Shown: positions 1-5,237, numbered from the stretch's first letter. The stretch: DNA of 5,237 nucleotides from Holophagaceae bacterium (GCA_003158505.1 PMJK01000038.1:1-5237), one strand, 5' to 3'. The notes: generated by a model from the letters alone, not told the origin. Made by a program: numbers and translations.

Positions 1-60
1 CAAGAATTCGAGGCCCTAAAAATATTTGGAAAGTCCTAACCAACTCTGGAGCTGGATATT

Positions 61-813
61 TCATTCAGGGGTTACTGAATATATCTGTCTTGTTTTCGTG
101 ATGTCTGATCCATCCTCTTTGGACAGGTAATCGTCCACCGTTCGTTCGGAAACGATCAGATGATCCCCATGCATCTTGTATCGAGTTTCAGTCCGCTTTG
201 TCCCCAGATAACGACCGAACATACGACTCGTTTTCCCCTCGTAGGCAATCTTGATTTCGCTTTGAAGAGGCAATCCATCGGCGTTTACTCTGACGGCCAA
301 ATGACCCTCACTGTGGTTCAGGCGGTAAGATTCTTCTGGGCTGAGGCGGGGCCTGAAAGTGCATTCAATTGTCCTGACCATCTGTCCTTCCCAGGTTTCA
401 GCTTTCCCTTCTGTGAATTTGCTACTCGCTACTAGGCCATGGAGCATCTCTTCTTGGTCCAAGAGGTGATGAATACGGCCGTAATCAAGGTCTTTAAGGA
501 GCGAGCGGATCGGTTGCTCTGGATCGGAATCGGACGTGGATCGCAGGCTCTCCTTGGCAATTTGTTCTACGAACCGGGACGCCAGAGAAGTTTGAAGGCC
601 CTGAGAGTTCTGTGATACGACGAGCGAAATGCTTCCATGCATCACAGTCGGCTTCTTGTTTAGGGTCCTCTCGCTCCAACTCTGGAGTTGGACCCTTGCA
701 GAGATAGGGGTGATGCCTTTTAGGCGCTCCAGTGCCTTCATCAAGTCTTCAGGCTCTCCAGCTTCCAATAGACCAACTCGAAGGATCACGAGCAGAGCAA
801 TTTGATACTTCAT
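61..813 (-). CDS. Hypothetical probably exported protein, 250 aa
   Basis: I do not recognise the family. The start is well supported: a GGAGG (plus-strand 822-826) lies 8 bases before the ATG. Residues 1-18 have one Lys and then a hydrophobic run ending LLEA, which looks like a Sec signal peptide, although Arg12 interrupts the hydrophobic core, so export is probable rather than certain. Residues 20-35 and 80-125 look helical and charged. Residues 140-250 alternate polar and hydrophobic residues in a beta-strand pattern, including WEGQ, VRTIECTF and a VNADGLPL turn near 176-183, much like periplasmic beta-sheet proteins whose role is unassigned. There is only one Cys (151) and no obvious catalytic motif. 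It lies 33 bases downstream of the small membrane protein on the same strand, so the two are probably cotranscribed. Its base composition is lower in GC than the kdp side. The ORF is real with good confidence; its function is unknown. Confidence 0.82.
   Translation of the reverse strand: MKYQIALLVILRVGLLEAGEPEDLMKALERLKGITPISARVQLQSWSERTLNKKPTVMHGSISLVVSQNSQGLQTSLASRFVEQIAKESLRSTSDSDPEQPIRSLLKDLDYGRIHHLLDQEEMLHGLVASSKFTEGKAETWEGQMVRTIECTFRPRLSPEESYRLNHSEGHLAVRVNADGLPLQSEIKIAYEGKTSRMFGRYLGTKRTETRYKMHGDHLIVSERTVDDYLSKEDGSDITKTRQIYSVTPE
675..692. repeat. Perfect 8-bp inverted repeat (18 bp), with a near copy at 40-56
   Basis: TCCAACTC-TG-GAGTTGGA is a perfect palindrome with a 2-base centre, lying inside the 250-aa gene near its start. 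Bases 676-692 recur at 40-56 with one mismatch (C for T at 52), just beyond that gene's stop. The two copies thus roughly bracket the gene. The outer copy could fold as a weak stem with one G-U pair in the leftward transcript, but the T-run (ATTTTT) lies too far away for a normal intrinsic terminator. It could be a protein binding site or chance. Confidence 0.35.
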
Positions 814-821
814 TTAGATAG

Positions 822-826
822 CCTCC
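822..826 (-). promoter_or_regulatory. Strong Shine-Dalgarno for the 250-aa exported protein
   Basis: On the minus strand the sequence reads GGAGG followed by 8 bases and then ATG at 813. This is close to a consensus ribosome binding site with good spacing and it fixes the start of the downstream gene. Confidence 0.75.
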
Positions 827-846
827 GTGCCGAATTGCTTGCTTGG

Positions 847-1029
847 TTATTCCTGATTCAAGAACTGGGCGACAATCCAGCAAAAGGTTGGCAGCCAGGA
901 GAGGATCAGCAGCAGCGTCCAGGCACGATCCTTCGTGCTGCCCTTCACGACGTAACGCAATTTCTGGGCGGTTCGTGTGCCGACTACTCCGATGAGGACA
1001 CCTACAGGGAAGAACCAGTCCATGATCAT
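847..1029 (-). CDS. Small two-helix membrane protein, 60 aa, unknown function
   Basis: The protein starts MIMDWFFPVGVLIGVVG. A first hydrophobic segment covers about residues 5-17, a basic loop follows with Lys23, Arg25, Lys29, Lys33 and Arg35, and a second hydrophobic segment covers about 38-57 (WTLLLILSWLPTFCWIVAQF). I infer a two-pass inner-membrane protein with a positively charged cytoplasmic loop. I chose the ATG at 1029 because minus-strand GAGGA (plus 1039-1043) lies 9 bases upstream. A longer in-frame TTG start at 1071 has no visible ribosome binding site. The ATG overlaps the stop of a 19-codon micro-ORF as ATGA, which suggests translational coupling. The exported hypothetical gene follows after 33 bases, so the two probably form an operon. 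I recognise no family. Confidence 0.6.
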   Translation of the reverse strand: MIMDWFFPVGVLIGVVGTRTAQKLRYVVKGSTKDRAWTLLLILSWLPTFCWIVAQFLNQE

Positions 1030-1085
1030 GGCGCGCTTTCCTCTAGAGAAAGACTCAGCCCGTGATGACAAAATTCGATTTTCAT
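1026..1085 (-). CDS. Candidate 19-aa micro-ORF upstream of the small membrane protein
   Basis: On the minus strand an ATG at 1085 opens a frame coding MKIEFCHHGLSLSLEESAP and ending in a TGA at 1028-1026. Its start overlaps the TGA of the preceding 16-codon ORF (ATGA at 1085-1082), and its stop overlaps the ATG of the membrane protein (ATGA at 1029-1026). It has no ribosome binding site of its own beyond the upstream coupling. The peptide is polar and matches nothing I know. It may be a leader peptide, a coupling device, or a chance frame in decayed DNA. The overlaps are directly seen; translation is inferred. Confidence 0.25.
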   Translation of the reverse strand: MKIEFCHHGLSLSLEESAP

Positions 1086-1132
1086 CCGAGGGTTTGGCGT
1101 TGCTGGGTTAGCAACCACGTTTGCAGGATCAT
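1082..1132 (-). CDS. Candidate 16-aa micro-ORF with strong ribosome binding site
   Basis: The minus-strand ATG at 1132 is preceded by AAAGGAG (plus 1141-1147) with 8 bases between, one of the best ribosome binding sites in the window. The frame codes MILQTWLLTQQRQTLG and stops at TGA 1084-1082. That stop overlaps the ATG of the next micro-ORF. A strong initiation site on so short a frame suggests either a leader peptide setting translation of the downstream membrane-protein gene, or the start of a formerly longer gene that was cut by frameshift. No amino-acid run typical of attenuator leaders is present. Confidence 0.3.
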   Translation of the reverse strand: MILQTWLLTQQRQTLG

Positions 1133-1471
1133 GGTTTCATCTCCTTTCGGCGACTCAGAGGGAAGCAATCACCTTCCTTCTACAGGTGTCCAAGGTCGTA
1201 GCATTGGTGTTAATGCAGCGTTGAGATCAGGGCTATCGCCATTAAGATTTCGTATACGGGGTTTGTCCTTCAAAGTGTGTGGATGAAGGCGGCAACCGCC
1301 GTCGAATCACATGATGATCAGCAGCACATTCGGCCATGGGAGAAATGGGAATCCTTGTTAGGGCTCCTAGACGAACTCTTAACACGCCGACGCTATCTAT
1401 TAGCGACGCCTTAACGCCGGTCATCGCCATTCTTTCGGGGCGGCTTATGGAGCCAAGTCCTGGGAGTCCTG
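1133..1471. other. Gene-poor stretch, possible decayed coding DNA
   Basis: No reading frame here has both a convincing start and a recognisable product. One plus-strand frame is open from 1214 to a TAA at 1412-1414; its only ATG with protein-like sequence after it is at 1283 (43 codons) and has no ribosome binding site. It contains an amphipathic-looking run, WEKWESLLGLLDELLTRRRY, at about 1337-1396. A GGCGG-CAA-CCGCC hairpin lies at 1288-1300 but has no T-run, so it is not an intrinsic terminator. Promoters for the leftward cluster should lie in this stretch, but none is clear. No tRNA, CRISPR repeat or insertion-sequence end was seen. Confidence 0.4.
1141..1147 (-). promoter_or_regulatory. 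Strong Shine-Dalgarno before the 16-codon micro-ORF
   Basis: The minus strand reads AAAGGAG, then 8 bases, then ATG at 1132. It is the first translation start signal of the leftward cluster. I could not place a convincing promoter further upstream of it. Confidence 0.5.
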
Positions 1472-1720
1472 ATGAAAACGCCCTTTCTGGTGCCGTGGGG
1501 TGGTTTGGCACAAGGACGACTTTGCATATCCGCCATGCCAGGACAGTCGATCGGACGAGCGGTTCATGATGGCATTGTGTTGGAGCCCCTTGGCCAACTG
1601 GCAGATCGCGCTGCTGCTACCCCTGTTCAGAGGGAGCCAACGAGTCTGGGACTCTCACCAGAGGAGGGAGCCAGGACCAACCAACTTTGTCCCGATACAG
1701 TTCTGCTGTTGGGCTGGTAA
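1472..1720 (+). CDS. Doubtful 82-aa ORF just upstream of kdpA, possible gene remnant
   Basis: The ATG at 1472 has GGGAG (1462-1466) 5 bases upstream. The frame ends at TAA 1718-1720, three bases before the kdpA ATG and in the same frame as kdpA. Residues 15-24 (GRLCISAMPG) and 55-64 (EPTSLGLSPE) recall, from memory, the N-terminal part of dual-specificity/tyrosine-phosphatase-like proteins, which have a GRLAI..RP segment and, about 30 residues on, E..ELGL..E. The segment between fits better in the +1 shifted frame (LANWQIALLLPLF at about 1590-1630), suggesting compensating frameshifts. The catalytic HCxxGxxR half is missing. It may therefore be a truncated, frameshifted remnant. It may equally be a short leader ORF coupled to kdpA, since kdpA has no good ribosome binding site, or simply noise. 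It does not resemble KdpF, a roughly 30-residue single helix. Confidence 0.25.
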   Translation: MKTPFLVPWGGLAQGRLCISAMPGQSIGRAVHDGIVLEPLGQLADRAAATPVQREPTSLGLSPEEGARTNQLCPDTVLLLGW

Positions 1721-1723
1721 ACC

Positions 1724-3454
1724 ATGGTTGCCATGGACCTCGCCCAGTACTCGCTCTTCCTTCTTCTGGTCGCCCTGCTGACCGTCCCGGCTGGCCGATA
1801 CCTAGAGCGGGTTTTCAGCGGCCGGGCTGTGACCTTGGAACGCGTCCTGGGTCCGATTGAACGCGGGATCTACCGCCTCATGGGTGTGGACCCGAAGGCA
1901 GACATGAACTGGAAGGCGCAGGTCTGGGCCTTCACCCTGATGGGGCTGGTCGGGGCCGCCGGGCTCTTCGGCCTGTTGATGGCACAACGCTGGCTGCCCG
2001 GGCCACCCTCGGCCCAGCACCTTCCAACACCCATGACCTGGGACCTGGCACTCAACACCGCCGTCAGCTTCGCCACCGGGACCACGTGGCAGGCCTACTC
2101 CGGCGAAACCACGCTTCAGTATGCGGTGCAGATGGTCGGGCTCGTCACCCAGGGTTTCCTTGCGGGCGGCACCGGATTGGCGCTGGGCATGGCCTTCATT
2201 CGCGGGTTTGCGCGGGAGGAGGCGGAAGGCCTGGGGAACTTCTGGTCCGACTTCATCCGCAGTGTCCTGTATGTCCTCCTTCCCCTTGTTCTACTGTTGG
2301 CGTTGGCGCTGGTCGGCCAGGGGGTGGTCATGACCTTCCGGGATCACCTGGCCACGGCGCCGATTCAGGGCGGGATCCAAGTGTTGGCCCTGGGACCCGC
2401 AGCCGCCCTGGAGGCCATCAAGAACCTCGGCACCAATGGCGGGGGGTTCTTTGGGGCCAATGGGGCCCACCCCTTCGCCAATCCGACGCCCTTGACGAAT
2501 TTCCTCGGGATGCTTGCCATCGTGGTCCTGCCTGCGGGGCTCACGCACACCTTCGGGCGCATGACGGGAAGGCGGGATGCCGGTTGGCTGCTCTTTGCCG
2601 TCATGGCCCTGATTTTTAGCCTAGGCCTAGTCGGTCTCCACCAGGCCGAAGGGGCAAGGTCTCCGGCTCTGCCAGCGGCGGTGGCCCAGGGGCCGAATCT
2701 CGAAGGGAAGGAGGTCCGTTTCGGATTGGCGCAGACCGTGCTGACCGGCGTTGCTACCTCCAACGGAGCCTGTGGGTCCAACGCGTCCATGCACGGCTCG
2801 TTCACGCCCTTGGGCGGAGCGGTCCTGCTATCCAACATGCTTCTGGGCGAAGTGGCCTTTGGCGGGCTCGGAACGGGGCTCGTGGGCCTTCTGATGTCGG
2901 CGGTGGTGGCCGTCTTTCTCGCGGGGTTGATGATCGGCCGGACCCCGGAATACCTCGGGAAATCCTTCGGCAGCTGGGAAGTGAAAATGGCAGTCAGCTA
3001 TGCGCTGGTCCTGCCTGCCATCGTCCTGGTTCTCAGCGCCTTCGCCCTGATCCTGCCCGTAGGCCGGGCGGGTCTCAGCGGCAATCCCATCCCTAGGCAA
3101 TTCACCGAGGTCGTCTTCGCCTATGCCTCCTGTGCGACGAACAATGGGCAGAGCATGGGGGCCCTGTCCGTCAATTCCCCCTTCTGGAATCTCAGCACCG
3201 CGTTGGCGATGCTGTTGGGCCGCTTTGCCACGGCGGCCTTCGCCCTCGCCCTGGCCGGATCCCTGTCCACCCAGCGCCGGCGCTCCGTAGGCGAGGGCTC
3301 ATTGCCGGGAGCTTCTCCCCTTTTCGGTGGCGTTCTTTTCTTCACGGTGTTGATTGTCTCAGGCCTCAGTTTTCTTCCCGCGCTGGTGCTTGGACCTGTC
3401 GCCGAACAGCTCAGCGTCCGACCGGCCGAAACGACCTCGGGGGTGGTACGGTGA
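1724..3454 (+). CDS. kdpA: Potassium-transporting ATPase potassium-binding subunit KdpA
   Basis: KdpA is the channel-like K+-selective subunit of the inner-membrane KdpFABC pump, with four repeated pore units each holding a selectivity-filter loop. All four are visible: loop 1 at about 111-128 (NTAVSFATGTTWQAYSGE; Gln123 aligns with E. coli Gln116), loop 2 at 235-251 (LGTNGGGFFGANGAHPF), loop 3 at 343-361 (VATSNGACGSNASMHGSF) and loop 4 at 469-488 (SCATNNGQSMGALSVNSPFW). The conserved RTPEYLGK loop is at 406-413. Many hydrophobic helices and the terminal LPALVLGPVAEQL are present, so the protein is complete (576 aa against 557 in E. coli). About a dozen residues extend past the usual end. The ATG at 1724 was taken; ATG 1733 (MDLAQYSLF) is equally possible, and neither has a strong ribosome binding site. 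In loop 3, MHGSF replaces the MHDSF seen in E. coli. The stop overlaps kdpE. kdpB and kdpC, needed for transport, do not follow. Confidence 0.97.
   Translation: MVAMDLAQYSLFLLLVALLTVPAGRYLERVFSGRAVTLERVLGPIERGIYRLMGVDPKADMNWKAQVWAFTLMGLVGAAGLFGLLMAQRWLPGPPSAQHLPTPMTWDLALNTAVSFATGTTWQAYSGETTLQYAVQMVGLVTQGFLAGGTGLALGMAFIRGFAREEAEGLGNFWSDFIRSVLYVLLPLVLLLALALVGQGVVMTFRDHLATAPIQGGIQVLALGPAAALEAIKNLGTNGGGFFGANGAHPFANPTPLTNFLGMLAIVVLPAGLTHTFGRMTGRRDAGWLLFAVMALIFSLGLVGLHQAEGARSPALPAAVAQGPNLEGKEVRFGLAQTVLTGVATSNGACGSNASMHGSFTPLGGAVLLSNMLLGEVAFGGLGTGLVGLLMSAVVAVFLAGLMIGRTPEYLGKSFGSWEVKMAVSYALVLPAIVLVLSAFALILPVGRAGLSGNPIPRQFTEVVFAYASCATNNGQSMGALSVNSPFWNLSTALAMLLGRFATAAFALALAGSLSTQRRRSVGEGSLPGASPLFGGVLFFTVLIVSGLSFLPALVLGPVAEQLSVRPAETTSGVVR
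3439..3446 (+). promoter_or_regulatory. Ribosome binding site for kdpE inside the end of kdpA
   Basis: A GGGGGTGG run lies 4 bases (7 from the end of the G5 run) before the GTG start of kdpE, within the last codons of kdpA. Together with the GTGA stop/start overlap at 3451-3454 it supports GTG 3451 as the start and translational coupling of kdpE to kdpA. Confidence 0.5.
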
Positions 3455-4146
3455 GAGACACCCGGCCCCTCATCCTGCTGATCGATGACGAGGTCAACAT
3501 GCGGCAGGTCATTCGGGTGGCCCTTGAGGGCAACGGCTACCGCTACCTGGAGGCTTGCACTGGAGAAGAGGGACAGCTGCTGGCTGTCCTGCACCGGCCT
3601 GATGCAATTCTGCTCGATCTTGGTCTACCGGATATGGATGGCCTCGACCTCCTGTCGAATCTGCGCGAATGGAGCCGAATGCCGGTCATCGTCATCTCGG
3701 CCCGGGGAAAGGAGATGGACAAGGTGGGCGCCCTGGATGTGGGGGCGGATGACTACCTCGCAAAACCATTTGGCACGAGCGAGCTGCTGGCCCGGCTCCG
3801 AGTGGCCTTGCGGCATCCCGGACCCGAATCGCGGGAATCGCCCCTATTCGAGCTGGATCACTGGCGGGTGGACCTGGCCCAGCGCAAGGTCCTGGTGGAC
3901 GGGAGGGAGGTTCACTTGTCGCCGCTGGAGTACGGCCTATTCAGCACCCTCATCCGCCACGCGGGAAGTGTGGTGACGCACCGCCAGATCCTGAAGGAGG
4001 TCTGGGGCGACGCCACCGGCGAGCAGATCGTGAACCTCCGTCTCTACATGGCCCAGCTCCGGCATAAACTTGAAAAGGAGCCATCCCGGCCGCAGCACCT
4101 TCGGACCGAGCCTGGGGTGGGGTATCGGCTGTGGACAGGGGAGTAG
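3451..4146 (+). CDS. kdpE: Kdp operon response regulator KdpE (OmpR/PhoB family)
   Basis: This cytoplasmic two-component regulator is normally phosphorylated by the sensor kinase KdpD and activates the kdp operon under K+ limitation or osmotic stress. The receiver domain spans about 6-120 with acidic pocket Asp12-Asp13, phospho-acceptor Asp56 in LLDLGLPDMDG, Ser83, and Lys105 in ADDYLAKPFG. The winged-helix DNA-binding domain spans about 130-228, with the recognition helix near 190-207 (QIVNLRLYMAQLRHKL) and a terminal EPGVGYRL. Its closeness to E. coli KdpE (ALEG.G, LGLPD.DG, RLRVALR, ARP-like RPQH, GYR) separates it from generic PhoB relatives. Length, 231 aa, is normal. It starts with GTG and overlaps the kdpA stop by 4 bases. 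No kdpD is present, so its partner kinase must be elsewhere, be replaced, or be lost. All phosphorylation residues are intact, so it is not visibly decayed. Confidence 0.95.
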   Translation: MRDTRPLILLIDDEVNMRQVIRVALEGNGYRYLEACTGEEGQLLAVLHRPDAILLDLGLPDMDGLDLLSNLREWSRMPVIVISARGKEMDKVGALDVGADDYLAKPFGTSELLARLRVALRHPGPESRESPLFELDHWRVDLAQRKVLVDGREVHLSPLEYGLFSTLIRHAGSVVTHRQILKEVWGDATGEQIVNLRLYMAQLRHKLEKEPSRPQHLRTEPGVGYRLWTGE

Positions 4147-4153
4147 GGCCCGT

Positions 4154-5237
4154 TCAGGTGGCGGTGGGAAGGCGCTGGCCGGCTGACACAGACTCCTCCA
4201 GAGTGGCCAGGCGGGCGCGTATGGCCTTCATTTCCTGTTCGCCAAGATGCTGCTCGCAGCCGGCAGTGATCCGTCTTCCCTGCTCGACAAGGGCCCGGTG
4301 GAACGTAGGATCCTCCGTGCTTATGGCAAGGTCACCGAGCGCACGAAGCAACCGCAGGCTGACCGCGATGTCCCCCTTGGCGTAGTGGCGTATCTGGTCG
4401 AACGCCGAGCAGAGCAGCTGGTCGAAACCGATCCAGGGGATCTGGGTACGAACGACCCCGGGCAGATCGTAGAGCACCGATTCCGGCGATTCTCTGGACG
4501 CGAAGCGGATGAGGATACGGCTCAGCTGGTCGATGCAGTTGATCGCCGTGGTGGGATCGTTCACGGCGGGGGAGATCGCCTTCAGGGCGATGTCGACGAT
4601 CTGTAGTACTCCGTACTCAATGTCCTGTTGCAGGGTCCTGGACGGTCCGATGTCGAAAACGCGGGCGAGTTCGGCGTGATTCTCGGGTGATAACCTCTCT
4701 AGCTTGGATACATTCAGCAGCGGCAGGCCTGCGGGGACAAAATGGCCCACCCTTCGGAGCACGAGAACCGCCACGCGGTAGGATTTGGCCAATTCGACGA
4801 GTCGCTTTGTATCGATAAAACGGATGTACCCCGAAACAACGCTTTGAACGGCCGCTTCACCCGATACCGGGATCGTGGGGCCGACATCCATCAGATGGGG
4901 GAACATACGGGGCCGCGGCATCATGTCGTCGATGACGGCTTCTGTTTCGACCGCGATGCGATCCACGATGTAATTGACGCTGATCGCGTGCGAGATGTGG
5001 TGGATGAAGAACAGGAGCAAGGTCACGCATGTAATGGCGAGCACCATCGCGCCCAACACGGTAGCAACCGGAGCAAAAGGGTGGGGCATAGACCGGGCCG
5101 CAGGCAGGGCCGCCATGCAGTAGGAGAACGTCCCAAGGAAAATGCCCAGTGTCCATTGCGTCACCCGGTCTCTCGAAAAACTCACGATGATGCGCGGAGA
5201 GAACTGCATGGAAGCCAGCGTGAGCGTCATCAGCAGG
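4154..5237 (-). CDS. DUF2254 family predicted membrane protein, N-terminus cut by the window edge
   Basis: This matches DUF2254, a family of bacterial integral membrane proteins of unknown function, usually a little over 400 aa. Counting from the Met encoded at 5230, I see LASMQFSPRIIVSFSRDRVTQ (about 5-25), helices at about 26-45 and 54-78 followed by FIHHISHAISVNYIVDRIA, and a soluble C-terminal half containing the family hallmark AISPAVNDPTTAINCIDQL at 218-236. The Met at 5230 is not the true start. The frame stays open to the window edge (Leu-Leu before it), and the QFSPR motif normally follows two further N-terminal helices, so roughly 60-100 residues are missing to the right. It ends TAT then TGA, with 7 bases between its stop and that of the convergent kdpE. 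The 358 visible residues show no frameshift. Its role is unknown and a link to potassium transport is only a guess. Confidence 0.88.
   Translation of the reverse strand, partial: LLMTLTLASMQFSPRIIVSFSRDRVTQWTLGIFLGTFSYCMAALPAARSMPHPFAPVATVLGAMVLAITCVTLLLFFIHHISHAISVNYIVDRIAVETEAVIDDMMPRPRMFPHLMDVGPTIPVSGEAAVQSVVSGYIRFIDTKRLVELAKSYRVAVLVLRRVGHFVPAGLPLLNVSKLERLSPENHAELARVFDIGPSRTLQQDIEYGVLQIVDIALKAISPAVNDPTTAINCIDQLSRILIRFASRESPESVLYDLPGVVRTQIPWIGFDQLLCSAFDQIRHYAKGDIAVSLRLLRALGDLAISTEDPTFHRALVEQGRRITAGCEQHLGEQEMKAIRARLATLEESVSAGQRLPTAT

Noticed and set aside
847..1071. Longer 74-aa version of the small membrane protein starting at TTG 1071
   Set aside because: There is no ribosome binding site before the TTG, while ATG 1029 has GAGGA 9 bases upstream and puts the first hydrophobic segment at the N-terminus.
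1288..1300. GGCGG-CAA-CCGCC hairpin as a terminator
   Set aside because: The stem is only 5 bp and no T-run follows on either strand.
1242..1511. 89-codon minus-strand open frame in the gap before kdpA
   Set aside because: Its composition is not protein-like, it matches no family I know, and it is one of several overlapping open frames in the region.
1505..1532. Possible sigma-70 promoter for kdpA: TTGGCA, 16 bases, TATCCG
   Set aside because: The -35 is fair but the -10 box matches poorly, and it lies about 190 bases from kdpA; such matches are expected by chance.
1560..1723. A kdpF gene upstream of kdpA
   Set aside because: I looked in all three plus frames for a single-helix peptide of about 30 residues; no frame gives one with a start and the right hydrophobic profile.
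2365..2838. 157-codon minus-strand open frame inside kdpA
   Set aside because: It is a shadow of the GC-rich kdpA coding frame, with low-complexity Pro/Ala/Arg-rich sequence and no family resemblance.
3121..3594. 157-codon minus-strand open frame across the kdpA-kdpE junction
   Set aside because: It is antisense to two well-identified genes and has no ribosome binding site or recognisable domain.

Overview
The window reads as chromosomal DNA from a high-GC, probably Gram-negative bacterium. The KdpA, KdpE and DUF2254 reading frames are GC-rich, and one left-hand protein looks exported. I cannot name the organism. The style of the left-hand hypothetical protein and of KdpA would suit Acidobacteriota (Holophaga/Geothrix-like), but that is only an impression.

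Left part (about 1-1132), minus strand: a small cluster reading right to left. It starts with two candidate micro-ORFs of 16 and 19 codons. Next comes a 60-residue two-helix membrane protein, then a 250-residue probably exported protein of unknown function with a strong ribosome binding site. The micro-ORFs and the membrane protein are linked by two consecutive ATGA stop/start overlaps, which suggests translational coupling.

Middle (about 1133-1723): no confident gene. This stretch is less GC-rich than the DNA to its right. It has broken open frames that look like decayed coding DNA. One of them, an 82-codon ORF, ends only three bases before kdpA and in the same frame; it weakly resembles the N-terminal part of a dual-specificity-phosphatase-like protein.

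Right part (1724-5237): a complete kdpA (potassium-binding subunit of the KdpFABC K+ pump) is followed at once, with a 4-base GTGA overlap, by a complete kdpE (response regulator of the KdpDE pair). The pump ATPase kdpB, the chaperone subunit kdpC and the sensor kinase kdpD, which normally lie between these two genes, are absent. Neither they nor a recognisable kdpF occur elsewhere in the window. Converging on kdpE from the minus strand is a DUF2254 membrane protein whose start lies beyond the right edge.

The main point of interest is this compact kdpA-kdpE pair. It could be an internal operon deletion, a real rearrangement with the other subunits encoded elsewhere, or an assembly join. As it stands, the window does not encode a working Kdp pump, because KdpA cannot transport by the known mechanism without KdpB and KdpC.
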